Assembly: GCA_011109175.1 (NCBI GenBank)
Contig: RDEW01000001.1
Coordinates: 1,192,360-1,256,359, forward strand
Direction: 5' to 3'
DNA: 64,000 nucleotides
From: Dicyema japonicum
Taxonomy: Eukaryota > Dicyemida > Rhombozoa > Dicyemidae
A model generated the notes under the pieces. The model saw only the letters and a list, made by a program, of their open reading frames with translations. It made no database searches and was not told the origin of the DNA. Numbering within the stretch: position 1 is the first letter of the stretch; every line of letters begins with the position of its first letter. Both the position numbers and the translations under genes were made by a program. Shown here piece after piece: positions 1-10,310 of the stretch.

Positions 1-440
1 ATAAAAACGTAATTTCATCAATCCTTTTGCTTTCATTTTCTTTGAGAGTGATTTTGTTGTCAGTAAATCACTGTGTCCCCATCATGTAGCACAACGACCA
101 AAATTTGACCTTTTAAAATAAAACTGTGGTAAAATTAAATAAATTATAATTCTTGTTACATTAATATTCATTTTATTCACTATTTGAATATAATGGTTTT
201 TTTGATTGAACTGGTGACATGGTTCTAAAATAAGAATTGCTGTCTTCTTCACATGATTAGGGTGAACTCTAACGCTGATGTCATTTAATGTTTGAAACTT
301 TAAAAAAGTGGAAAAGGGACGACTATATTTAATATCCAAGAGACTAAAGTAATGGAGGGATTCTAGGAGAAGTATAGAGAATGTAGTCTTTTATCTCTTT
401 TTTGCTATCCACAAGTGTTTTGATAAGAGAATCTACAGAG
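1..440. other. AT-rich stretch with no recognisable gene
   Basis: This AT-rich stretch holds only short open frames with no family resemblance. The first recognisable coding signal is the LINE endonuclease remnant that begins near 442. Confidence 0.4.
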
Positions 441-441
441 T

Positions 442-1262
442 ATGGGAAGTTATGACAGGATAGCTACACTCCAGATAAAAACATGGAAAGCCGATGGATC
501 CCTTATTTCTATTGTTATTATGTACACTCATACTATGGGAAGGGTCTCTAAAAACACCGTCCAATTAGACTCATTCTACTCATTCAACCGACACTATCTC
601 TGGTCTCAAATGCCATTTTTTAATGACATCATTCATGAATTTTTATCTGGTGACAGGAACGGGAAAGTCGGTTATTGTCTATTGAGAGAACCCTGTCTTG
701 GGAGGCATGTAGGGGGTGAGAAATATATAGGGTTTTCCTATCAATAACGACACTTCGTTTGGAGATCAAGAAGAAGATTGTTCAACATGGAAAACCTATA
801 ATCTGGAATGTCACTGTCGAGGCTATTAAAAAAGCATGTCTACTCCTTTTGGGATATCCGTTGAAAGACCAGAGGGTGGATAGGTGCCATCTGTCTTTTT
901 TATTGTATACCTTGAAGCAGCTCTGAGATCTCTCAGGACATATGCCAATGGAAATAGTTTGTGCCTACAGCATTCATTTTGTAGGCGAAAATGGCTGTGA
1001 ATTGGAACGGTTATCAGTCATAATTCCCAATGAATTAAAAAACTGGTTTTTTGAACGTCAATCAAGACAAGACCGATTTATAACAATTACAAGAGAACCT
1101 GAGTATGGTGAAGAAGGTTGGGGGAATAAAAATTGGATCTTTACTCGGAGACAGTGAGGGCATGATGCACAGGAGGGTCATAACGGCAGCAAAGTATAAA
1201 AATGGAAAACATATGGAGCAAGAGAAAATTCTTGAAAATGAATTTGAGAATAAGAAAATATA
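442..1262 (+). mobile_element. Degraded LINE: AP-endonuclease and reverse transcriptase pieces
   Basis: This is a non-LTR retrotransposon remnant. At 442-690 the translation resembles the apurinic-like endonuclease of LINEs: a stretch reading TMGRVSKNTVQLDSFYS is followed by GDRNGKVG, a decayed form of the GDFNxxVG motif. After a deletion, reverse transcriptase similarity appears at about 780-1262, with YLEAALRSLR, then a decayed catalytic box (expected YADD, here AYSI), then GENGCELERLSVIIPNELKNW, and in another frame GSLLGDSEGMMHRR. Several frame changes show it is dead. The same family continues at 1340-1760 and recurs at 28.3-30.0, 54.6-55.0 and 63.3-63.6 kb; it is called family A here. 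The match rests on remembered LINE consensus motifs, not an alignment. Confidence 0.7.
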
Positions 1263-1335
1263 ATTAGTTTGGTTTTACCGTGGTCTTGGGTTAAATAAAT
1301 AAAAAAATAACGCATTCATAAAGCCAACGTTGATG
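1263..1335 (+). repeat. 3' tail of another LINE nested inside family A
   Basis: The sequence GTGGTCTTGGGTTAAATAAATAA interrupts the family A LINE. The same tail, in reverse complement, occurs near 8214-8230 and at 42185-42240, and a relative lies near 50500. It is followed by A-rich sequence. This is best read as the 3' end of a different retroelement inserted into the older LINE. Confidence 0.45.
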
Positions 1336-1339
1336 TAAA

Positions 1340-1760
1340 ATTCGGGAACATGTGGGGCTATTGAGGCAGAGCTTCAAAAGATGGATACCCTTCAGAGAAA
1401 AAATTTACGAAAGCTATCAGTTTCGGAGTGGCCAAAAAATAAGAGACTACATTGTGCAACCAAATCAATCCCTTGAGCACGGAAATCACTGAATCGAGGT
1501 TGAGACTTTTTGGGTACGTACTGGTTATGGACATAGATTCCCCTACAAATATTGTTATGGAAAAATACTTCAATAGTAAGAAACGACCCCTTTAGAGGAA
1601 GGCCGAGGGTCCTTTAGAAGAACTCTCCCTGTGGCCCTTAATTAGGATCTTAAGGTGATTGGAAAAAAACTCGAATGTACAGATGACCTAGAAGACCAAA
1701 GATCGTTTGCAATGGACAGAACCCGGTGGGGACGTCTATTGAAAAGGATCTTAAATCTTG
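1340..1760 (+). mobile_element. LINE family A, C-terminal end of the RT ORF
   Basis: This continues the LINE begun at 442. In shifting frames it gives STEITESRLRLFG, then MDIDSPTNIVMEKYF, then a GRPRV-like basic stretch and a NxDLK..I..KL..xxDLED tail. Equivalent C-terminal pieces are at 28330-28610 (-), 54700-54960 (+) and 63340-63620 (+), so it belongs to a moderately repeated family. Stops and frame changes show it is not functional. Confidence 0.65.
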
Positions 1761-2359
1761 TATGAACGAGCGTTTAATAATAATATTTTTGTCCTATATA
1801 AAAAGTAACTGAATGATTAGCATCCATTCAATGAGTGATTGAACAAAAATTGCAAATATTTATAAATTCCCACGAACAGGAGATACCCATGAGCGCTGCT
1901 AGTTATCTGAGCGAATCTCGCTCACCATCCTGAGATGGAATAGCCACACACAGTCGCTGTATGACTTTTTTGTTTAATTTTTTAAAACAATAAAAGTCCA
2001 GTTTTATGAATATTAATAAATCTTAACAAGAAGACATTTCAGAACATTAAATTAAGACATTTCAAGGTCCCGTCTATGAGAGAATACTTTGATGGCCACT
2101 TCCTTGTGATACATAATGTTTAGACACCTCAACAAGATCGATTGATCCGCCAACCACCAACACTGTAATCTTCACAAGTTATATGTCAATTATATTTCAT
2201 TATTGTCATTAAATCTTATTTAATATTTTTTTCCATAATTCCACTCACAAATTAAACCTGAGGTGAGACATACTGTCCCTTAACAAAATCGATGTGAATT
2301 ATAGAAACATGAAGTCTTCCACTGTATTGTTGCATAAAATACCTTATATGGTCAAACGA

Positions 2360-2606
2360 TCGCAGAGAAATTGGTTGCAAATGGCATGGTGTCCGCTCTG
2401 ATTCCCTGGAAGGAACAATTATGCTGAGCAATATTACTGGGAAGAGAAGACCTGGTCGACCGAGGACTCGGTGGCTATCCACGGTAGAAGACGTCACGGG
2501 AATGCCTACATCAAAGCTACTCCAAATTGCGACGGATCTGGGAGAGTGGAGAAAATTGGCTAATGAGATCTTCAAGGTCGGACACGACTTAATTTGGATA
2601 ACATAA
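2360..2606 (+). mobile_element. LINE reverse-transcriptase C-terminal fragment
   Basis: At 2421-2606 the open frame contains GKRRPGRPRTRWLSTVED followed by LLQIATDLGEWRKLANEI. The basic GRPRTRW box and the downstream ATDxxEWRKL segment are typical of the C-terminus of LINE-type ORF2 proteins. The upstream part is out of frame. This is a short truncated fragment; the rest of 1760-2790 shows no host gene. Confidence 0.65.
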
Positions 2607-2791
2607 CTGCCCTCAAATTTGAAATAGCTCATGTTCAAAGTATTCTCACGGATATCTTTCATTGACATGAAACAACCCATGTTCAGCTGACAGTAGCTAT
2701 TAAAATCATATTTCTTCAGACCACAATTTCAATAATAAGAGAACAAAAAAAGTTAAAGCCACAGGGAAATGTTAGAAAATAAAATTAATAA

Positions 2792-3974
2792 CTATATTAA
2801 GGGCTCATAGTTACGTTTCCTCATTCTACGAGCAATGAAGAAGGCGACGAGGATAATAATCAAGAGTCCGATGAGTATTGATCCCACAAGTATAGGGATC
2901 AATCTAGAAACCTTATTTTTGCAGTCCAAAGCTGCAATAATTTGCAATAATACCATCTCCCATAAACTCAGTCGAATTATCTGATCTGAAAAATTGAGCT
3001 TTGAGCTGAGTCAGCGTAACTACAGTTCCGTTGCTTAGATCTACGTTTTCACTCTTACAAGTGGCATAATTCTTGGGCCCTGCTTGCATATACTGAGTGT
3101 CTCCACTAAATTCTCGTATCCAAGCAGTGAAAGTAGTCCGATTAACGTAGTAAGTCCCGTCATCGTTGAGAAGAACTTGAAAATTAATGCTGTTCTTTTG
3201 AGATAATAAAGTGAATGATGTAAAATTAGAATCGAGAACTGTCCCATATGCGATCGATGAGGAAGGAAACGAGAAAGATCTGGTCTATTTAAATAATATT
3301 AATTCCATATACTTTATTATTCACTGTATAGTTTACGTTTACGAAAGCACTGAAGATGACAGAAACTGTTCCGTTGTTCTTCACTACCCACGTTGGAACG
3401 GCAGGTTTAGAAGTGGTAGATGTAGTAGTGATTGTCGTGTTAGGAGTAGTCGTTGTAGTAGTAGTCATTGTCGTGTTAGGAGTAGTCGTTGTAGTAGTCA
3501 TTGTCGTGTTAGGAGTAGTCGTTGTAGTAGTCATTGTCGTGTTAGGAGTAGTCATTGTTGTAGTAGTGATTGTCGTGTTAGGAGTAGTCGTTGTTGTAGT
3601 AGTCATTGTCGTGTTAGGAGTAGTCGTTGTAGTAGTCATTGTCGTGTTAGGAGTAGTCGTTGTTGTAGTAGTCATTGTCGTGTAGGAGTAGTCGTTGTAG
3701 TAGTCATTGTCGTGTTAGGAGTAGTCGTTGTTGAAGTTATTGTCGTGTTAGGAGTAGTAGTCATTGTCGTGTTAAGAGTAGTCGTTGTTGTAGTCATTGT
3801 CGTGTCAGGAGTAGTCGTTGTTGTGCTAGCGATGGTAGTCGTGTCAGCAGTGGTCGCAGTACTAGGGTTGACTGTATCCATAGCAGATATTTCATTTGAA
3901 GATGACTTTGAGAATGGTGGGTTGCAAACAAAGCAAAGAACAAGTAAAAAGAATAGAAGCGTAATAACTGACAT
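2792..3974 (-). CDS. LAMP-like lysosomal membrane glycoprotein with Thr-rich mucin stalk (paralog A)
   Basis: This is a type I membrane glycoprotein resembling LAMP/CD68. The ATG at 3974 gives a signal peptide (MSVITLLFFLLVLCFV). A stalk of about 10 repeats follows, in which TTTTTTPNTTM units suggest dense O- and N-glycosylation. The luminal domain has several NxT/S sites and the spacing C-x(40-45)-C seen in the LAMP C-terminal domain (TCKSENV ... ALDCKNK). A membrane helix (LIPILVGSILIGLLI) and a short basic tail ending NYEPLI complete it. The terminal YEPL is a YxxPhi lysosomal sorting signal, as in LAMP. Two introns fit: 3285-3312 (28 nt) and 2932-2953 (22 nt). One repeat near 3680 lacks a base and shifts frame, which is probably an assembly error. 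The paralog lies immediately downstream at 4069-5069. A lysosomal or surface location is inferred. Confidence 0.78.
3413..3862. repeat. 33-36 bp coding minisatellite (TTTPNTT units)
   Basis: This is a tandem array of related units containing GTCATTGTCGTGTTAGGAGT on the plus strand. On the minus strand it encodes the Thr/Pro/Asn stalk of the LAMP-like protein. Units differ mainly in the number of GTA/GTT (Thr) codons. The unit at 3678-3690 has GTGTAGG where the others have GTGTTAGG, which is a one-base deletion. Confidence 0.9.
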
Positions 3975-4068
3975 ACTTTTATGCGATTTTGATAAAACTA
4001 ACAATTGTTGTATTTAATGTCATACGTAAACCACAAAACGAAATTAAATCCCAGATAAATAATCAAAA

Positions 4069-5069
4069 CTAATTAACTTCCTCGTATGAGAATCTTCTCG
4101 TCTTTCTTGCGACAAAGAAAGACACGAGGATCACAACTAGAAGGCCCACCAAGACAGATACCACGACAATCGGCACTATTTTTGATTTCTTTTGAATGCA
4201 GTCCATTGCTTTAATAAATCCACTAAAAGTAAACCGGTTCCCGAGAAATCCTCAGATTTATCATCGCGGAAAAATTGAGCCTTCAGATGAGTGAGTCTTA
4301 CAAGAGAAGACCTCCCCACGTAATATTAATACTTTCACACTTTACGAAGTAGCCCGAACCAGATTGCATATATTTGGTCTTTCCAATGAAAGTACTGACA
4401 CCAGAAGTAAAGTCTGTACGATTGACGAAATAGGAGCCATCCTTATTCAAGAATACGTAAAATTTGATCATATTTTCTCCGGAATTCAGACTGAAAATAC
4501 ACGATGTGTTCGTTAGAACTGACTGTGATGTACTCGCAGAAGCTGGGAAGACAAACTTATTCACCTTAAATTAACAGATAGCTAACTTGTTCCTTGTAGA
4601 AGAGTATGTCACACTTATAGTCGCACTGAAAACAGCGTAGACGATATCTCCGATTTTAGCAGTCCACTTTGGTGGAAATGGGTCGACAGTAGTGGACGGG
4701 GAAGTTTGACTCGTATTCTCATTAGTTAAATTAACGTTGTGATGTTTTAGTCTCTTTTGATGTATTGGTATCTTGTGATGTATTGGTCTCTTGTGATGTA
4801 TTGGTCTCTCGTGATGTATTGGTCTCTTGTGATGTATTGGTCTATTGTGATGTATTGTCTATTGTGATGTATTGGTCTATTGTGATGTATTGGTCTATTG
4901 TGATGTATTGGTTTCTTGTGAGTAGTTCTCTCGGTGAAATTGGCTGTTAAATTAGCAGTGGGTGCAGGTGTACTTGTGGTGGTTATCGCTGTTGAAATAT
5001 TATTTTTTGTGTCTTCCAAGGAGTTCAAGCGAAGACAACAGTAAAGCAAAAAAAGAATCCACAAATCAT
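4069..5069 (-). CDS. LAMP-like membrane glycoprotein with HHNRPI repeat stalk (paralog B)
   Basis: This tandem paralog of the 2792-3974 gene shares its plan: signal peptide from the ATG at 5069 (MICGFFF then LLYCCLRL), a Thr-rich patch, a stalk of 18-bp repeats encoding HH(N/K)RPI, a luminal domain (KTKYMQSGSGYFVKCES, then LTHLKAQFFRDD), an AMDC cysteine, a membrane helix (IVPIVVVSVLVGLLVVIL) and a tail ending SYEEVN. YEEV is again a YxxPhi-type signal. A 26-nt intron sits at the same place as intron 2 of paralog A. Reading through needs four single-base insertions: in a T7 run near 5050, in one repeat near 4857, at the exon end near 4585 and in a G4 run near 4312. Alignment with A keeps equal lengths across two of these sites. 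Either homopolymer errors or an early pseudogene would explain this. Confidence 0.65.
4742..4920. repeat. 18-bp coding minisatellite (HHNRPI units)
   Basis: About ten copies of GATGTATTGGTCTCTTGT lie in tandem. On the minus strand they encode the hexapeptide HH(K/N)RPI in the stalk of LAMP-like paralog B. One unit near 4848-4864 is 17 bp, missing one G, and breaks the frame. Confidence 0.92.
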
Positions 5070-5643
5070 CTGTGACTGAACCAAATAAACTGGAATAAGT
5101 GTGTCAAATATTTATTTAAATTTATATTTATTACCGATGAGGTCAATTCGATTATTCATTTTGATAATAAATATATAATTTAAAATATTTAATTTGTAGA
5201 TAACCAATTGATTAAAATAATGTCTGGTGTTATTATTATTAAATATAAATTTGTTTTTTAGTATGGTTAACCGTCGGTAATCGATTGTGTAAAAACAGTG
5301 ATTTTCGCTTTTACCAATATATTAATATTCCTTGTAGCTTAAATACGTTGTCTAGCTCAAACTTATACTTTAATTAAAAATAAATATATTCTATCAAAAA
5401 GCAATAAATTATGTATAGTCTGACCTCGATTCGGAGAAAACCTTTCTCGGTTTTTAGAACACCCTCAGATTGAACACTTGGTAGGATTGAAATAAAAATA
5501 GAAAAGCCCAAAAACCTCGTATGGAACAAAATTAATTAATTGTGACTTATTTAATCGTTTATTTTAAAATAAAATTTCAAGTTGACTTAATATCCTTGTG
5601 GCGTTTTTAAGATGAGCTTAAATACCAAGACTACGAAAAGATA

Positions 5644-5859
5644 TTGATCCTAATGACATTTTCCTCTATGAAATTGTCACAGATCATAAAAGGCCCTCAA
5701 GAGAATCCTTTTTTGAGAGTCAACTTGCCACATGAGGTAGTGACGATTCTTGAGTTCATGTGGTTGCGAATAAATGCAAAAAATGATCATGTAAGATGGG
5801 ATTCTTTTAAGCCAGATAATATCACTGAAACCCCCCGTAGCTTATTTGATGTAGTTTAA
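5644..5859 (+). CDS. Unrecognised short ORF (71 codons)
   Basis: This open frame starts MILMTFSSMKLSQIIKG and ends in DVV. I do not recognise it. It lies in AT-rich sequence just upstream of the hAT insertion. No flanking exon could be joined convincingly, so it may be chance or a fragment of an interrupted gene. Confidence 0.2.
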   Translation: MILMTFSSMKLSQIIKGPQENPFLRVNLPHEVVTILEFMWLRINAKNDHVRWDSFKPDNITETPRSLFDVV

Positions 5860-5906
5860 AAATTGGGAACATCCCCGTGATTGTAATTGTCAGTCATCAT
5901 AATTTC

Positions 5907-5914
5907 ATCTAGAC
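5907..5914 (+). repeat. Left 8-bp target site duplication of the hAT element
   Basis: ATCTAGAC is repeated exactly at 7428-7435, immediately outside the two terminal inverted repeats. Eight base pairs is the target duplication length of hAT transposons. Confidence 0.9.
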
Positions 5915-7427
5915 CAGAGCTTTTCAAAAAATAATTCCGCGGCACACTAATCGTAAAAAAATAATCCACGGCACACATTAAAAAATTAAATTTTTAAGAT
6001 GTGTAAAACTAAGTACAAAAATTGAGAATTTAATCCCCAAATTTTTATTAATAATAAAAATAAAATCTTAATTATTATTGTTTTGCATATATCATCAATA
6101 TCAGGTCGAATGGTTGACAAAGCCACCCGCATTTCAGCATCAATGTTTCAAACTTTCACGTTTGTTATATTTCATATTATGCAGCGTAGAAAAACCTGTT
6201 TCGCATAAATAGGTCGTTGAGAACTGTAAAATTATGGTCAGTGCTTGTTTTGATAAACTGGGATATATGTTTCGAATATATATCCAGAATTCTCCAATGT
6301 CTAACTCCGTCATCATTAATTTTAAAGATCGATCATTAAACAGTGCAATAAGTTCTTCATTTTCTTTAACAGATAAGTGTTTTGATTCTGACACAAGAAA
6401 AGGATTTCGTATCTAAAAAATATTTAAAAAATAATAACCCAATCGAATTTTTCAATTTCTAAGTCTGGAAAATAAGCATCCATTTTGTTTTTCCAAAATT
6501 ATTAAATATTCATTAATCAGTCCCTGTATCGATTCACCATTATATCCTTATTATAATTAAAATATAAAATAAACCATTCGTATTAGGAAACATAGTATAA
6601 TCGCCATCTAAAACCCTTTTTCTCCAAAAACTGATTTTCATTTTCAAAGAATTTAATTTGTCCGTCGACGATAAAATAGTCTCAGAACCTCCTTGCATAC
6701 TTGCAATATTCTCCGACAAAGCACAAATCCGACGAGAAACAGTGTTATCTGACAAAGGTATCTTCATTATTTTTTGTTCATATTTATGACAAAACATTGT
6801 CCGAGCAATAATACGACAAGCAGGGATTATCAAGTTTTCGCCAATAGTGTGAGGTTTTAGTTGTTTTTGCTATCAATTCTGAGATCAGGTATGAACATTT
6901 CAATGATTCCTTTGTGTTTACAAAAGTTTCACTGAACATCATTTGACTAGATCTACGATTCATAGTAAAAACTAAATAATACTTGTGTTGTTTTTTCAAA
7001 TGGATAAAATAATCCACAGATTTTTCGGAATAGTCCGGATGCTTGGAAGTAAAATGTCTCTTTAGTTTGCTAGGAACCATAGCATCATTTGCCAAGACTT
7101 CCATACAAATTAGACATTGAGGTAGTTTATTTTTATCTATGCATATAAATCCAAATGACAAATAAGAATCTTTATAAGAACGACGAACTGATTTACCCAT
7201 AACCACGTTGATGCGCACGTTATTAAAAAATTATTAAATAATGGTTAACCAATGTAAATGTCATTTAATATATAATAAAAAAATGATTATTTTAATTTAT
7301 TTATCTTTTTAAATTAATTAGGTCAAAAAATGTATATAAATTTATTCAAATTTGTATTTGGCAGGCGGCACACTAGAAATTGTCTCGCGGCACACTTAGT
7401 GTGCCGGCACACGTTTGACAACCTCTG
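5915..7427 (-). mobile_element. Internally deleted hAT (Buster/ZBED-like) DNA transposon
   Basis: The ends are imperfect inverted repeats: CAGAGCTTTTCAAA at the left and, read from the right, CAGAGGTTGTCAAA. Both are followed by GCGGCACACT motifs and flanked by a perfect 8-bp duplication. The minus strand carries transposase pieces. A BED-type zinc finger region lies at 6784-7218 (YLSFGF, then PQCLICMEVLANDAM, PSKLKRHF, SKHP). The region after it is at about 6700-6830 (KIPLSDNTVSRRI). The C-terminal hAT dimerisation region is at about 6090-6394 (CETGFSTL, then DAEMRVALSTIRPDID). The catalytic middle is missing: full transposases of this type exceed 600 residues, against about 1.5 kb in all here. 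Stops and frameshifts show it cannot make transposase, although the ends may still be mobilisable. Confidence 0.88.
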
Positions 7428-7435
7428 ATCTAGAC
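7428..7435 (+). repeat. Right 8-bp target site duplication of the hAT element
   Basis: The ATCTAGAC copy at the right end of the element is identical to 5907-5914. Confidence 0.9.
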
Positions 7436-7583
7436 AGAGAAAACTAATGAAGACATCGAGCTAATGCAACCCATTGTCTTAAGAGAATTTGTTAATCGAG
7501 TAATTTCTTTAGTAAATATCTGTGTGGAACCACTTCTATTATATCGCAACACTGTGATCGCTAAGGCACAAGAACCTTTGAAT

Positions 7584-7668
7584 TGTGTAACAGTCCAACC
7601 TCGATTGGAACACCAAGCGTTCCAAAAACAGAAGTTGTTCCAAAAGTGAGGTTTTAACTTTAAAGTTA
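7584..7668. repeat. Short palindromic element, possible pogo-like MITE
   Basis: CAGTCCAACCTCGATTGGAAC at the left is roughly mirrored by the reverse complement of GTTCCAAAAGTGAGGTTTTAACT about 60 bp on. A related CTGACCTCGATTCGG occurs near 5425, and CGACCTCGTTTTGGGG in reverse complement near 56385. CAGTC..ACCTCG ends recall pogo/Tigger elements, but the match is weak. Confidence 0.3.
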
Positions 7669-8010
7669 AAATAAGTAAAATAATGTGATTAGACTAAACT
7701 AAACTAACATATCATTCTTTTTGTGTAGCTTCTCAACTTCTGTATAAAGTTATTAATAATAATAATTTATGAAATAATAATAAAAACTTAAAAATTTTTA
7801 ATGTCGTGCATTGGTAAAAAATGTTCAATTCTTATTCCAAATCCATATTTTTTTCAAGTTTAGCTGTAATTTTCTCCTAAACGAGTAAATCTAAGGGAAT
7901 CCGGAGGGATGTCTAAAATGAATTCTTCCAAATCATTAATTTGTTTAAGGGTTCCTTTTATTGTTTCATTTTCTCCAATACTATGTTTCATCATAGATTT
8001 CTTCCTCTGT

Positions 8011-8090
8011 CGAAGTGGAAACTGGATACACTTAATTAGTTTGTTCACTTTAACTTCATTCTCGGTGTATCCGGGGTTAATAAATAAATT
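8011..8090 (+). repeat. 3' end of dispersed repeat R1
   Basis: GTGGAAACTGGATACACTTAATTAG followed by TCTCGGTGTATCCGGGGTTAATAAATAAA is shared with 52860-52935 (+) and with 45905-45975 (-). A weaker relative is near 40170-40200. The common TAAATAAA end suggests a retroelement 3' tail. In reverse complement it overlaps an otherwise unrecognised 100-codon minus-strand ORF (7860-8162), which is therefore probably not a gene. Confidence 0.7.
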
Positions 8091-8213
8091 AATTCGCAAC
8101 CAATATTTAATTGCCTTGACTTTGGATTCGTTAAAAAATACATTTTTATGATTGAATATCATAGAGCTAAAGGTATTTTAGCGGACAAAACAGATTTTAT
8201 TCATTTTATTTTA

Positions 8214-9415
8214 TAACCAAGACCACGGTAATTATTATGTCACATGGGCCAAGCGTTACCTATGGGCAGCCTGTTACATTAACCTTGAACCAAGATTAAC
8301 TTCAATTAACTTAATTAATTTTATAAATGATTTATTAACCACAAAAATTAAATTTAGAGTAACTCTCGTTTTCTCGTGTTTTATTCATACATCTTCCCAT
8401 ACTTGCGGTGAAGTCCAAATAATTATTTTTATCCAATTGCACGACAGAAGATGTGATTTTTCCATGTAAAAATAATATCGTAGTTATTGTCTCCAAACTT
8501 TCAGTGTTCCTCTTATATGATCAGTTACAGAAAGTCAGGATATAACCAGTAAATCAAGAGAGGTTCAAAATGATGGACAAGATGAGTTAGGAAATTGGGA
8601 TTCTCTTTGGTTCAAAGTAGAAGCTACAAGCGAATGATTTAACCCTGAGTCTGACCGAAGTCCATTTAAATTCTAATAAATTATAACTTCTCGGCATCAT
8701 TTGAACATTTTATCGCAACATCAATTTAAATATTTTACCGGCATAATATAAATATTGAACTCTATGAAAATTTAATTCCGCAGCATCCAATCTTACAGCC
8801 TATATAAAAATCTCTGTTTTTCCTCTAAGTAGACTTTGCCAACTTGTCCCTACTTCCTTTTAATCGAACTATTAAAGTTATACTTTCTCGACTAGATTTT
8901 TGGTAAAAAACAGATCTTTATAAATTATGATAGTACTGCACGTGTATTCGGCTCTGTTTTCAACGTAGAATCAGGTCAATTTATTTTCGTTTAGTTTAAC
9001 GTCTTCTATGTATGTCGAGGCATACCATCGAAGAACTCTTAAATGCTAGGTTGGTAGCTCTTCTTCTAAGTGGATATACTGGAAAGCAGTTTAGTTAATT
9101 AACGTTTAATCGAGTAATATTCAGTTCCCACAGTTGAAATAAAGAAAAGAGAATTCATTTTAATTCCGGCCAAACACTGAACGTTTTTATAAAATTTGTT
9201 CATTAATTAATGAAAATTTTATATTATTATTGTCCAATCAAAAACAGTTTAATCATAAAACTAATAGTTTACAACTACTCGCTGCTCTCATAATTAAGAA
9301 CGGATTTCCCCTGACGATTTACAAAGAATTGTCCTCAATGAGCCAGCTCATTTCTCTCCTATCATTTTTCTTCGCAATGAGCGATCCGTCGACGAGTCAG
9401 CTACTTTATTAGGAC
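8214..9415. other. Long AT-rich stretch without a recognisable gene
   Basis: Only a short repeat tail resembling the element nested at 1263 is visible, at its left end (AAGACCACGG near 8220). The remainder shows short stop-rich frames with no family resemblance. Confidence 0.4.
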
Positions 9416-9419
9416 TTGA

Positions 9420-9850
9420 CTAAGTATAGAAGATCGATATGCTGTCTTCAAGAGACGAAAGTCAAAGAAGGCCTCGATGAATGGCACGGAGATTACACAC
9501 TAATTTTACTTACTGCTGACTGTAGACACTCTGGACAAGGGTTCGGGGCGTTTAAGGACTTTCTTCATGGACTATCCAGTTACTAAAGAATCAGTGACAG
9601 AGTAATCTTTATTCAATTACGCCTAATGGAGCTCGGAGATCGATGTTCAGTGTCAACGTAGAATTTGAGCCACAAAACTATCTCGCAAAACAAAATTCAG
9701 AAGATACCCGTAGTTGACTTCACATTCTTAACCATTTCAACCCATGTTGAAATCCTCGGAGTTACCTTCGACACCTTCTTAACCATTTCAAATAGTCATA
9801 AAGCAACGAGAACCTTAGAAACAATTATAACCAGATTGATTAAATAAATT
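9420..9850 (+). mobile_element. Faint LINE endonuclease remnant
   Basis: In shifting frames this gives TADCRHSGQGFG, then SDRVIFIQLRLMELGDRCSV, then APQNY-like residues. The order recalls the AP-endonuclease domain of LINEs (a base-recognition region, SDRV...., then YAP). Around 9760 EILGVTFDTFLTIS echoes KILGITFDTFLTF from the RT remnant at 49.7 kb. It is heavily decayed and the assignment is tentative. Confidence 0.35.
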
Positions 9851-10310
9851 GTTGTGCAAAAGACAAATCTCTTTTACTCGACTCGAGATCTTACGATGGA
9901 CTTCAGTAAATAGTGACAAAAAAATGTCTCTGCTAGACTCGGCTAAGGAACCTTAAGGAGGCGGAAAAATGAAAGGAATAGGTTTTCTCTGCAAGGATCA
10001 AAGAAGGCATTTCCGTTCGGCAGTGGGAACAATGGAGGTAAGGTCCGTTTTAATTTTAAGCTGCTTGGTTAAATAATTATCAATAATTTCTACTTATTTA
10101 TCCCAAGATGCGATGCAATAGAGATTGACTGAAGTGCAATTGGTTTCATGCACGTCATGATCATTTTAATGTATCCAGAGATCTCCTGCGTTTATTACTC
10201 AGTCGATACTCAGTCCCAATCATCAAATTATAAAAAAATAATAAAAATTTATGAAATTCAAATAAAAAATAAATAAAATTAATGTTATTAAAATATATTC
10301 AAGTTATAAA

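Noticed and set aside
3211-4017. 268-codon plus-strand ORF rich in Val, Arg, Cys and Ser
   Set aside because: It is the antisense of the Thr-rich minisatellite of the LAMP-like gene. The minus strand gives signal peptide, stalk, membrane helix and sorting tail, so the plus-strand frame is a shadow.
7860-8162. 100-codon minus-strand ORF
   Set aside because: A large part is the reverse complement of dispersed repeat R1, which is shared with 45.9 and 52.9 kb. It is therefore probably an accidental frame.
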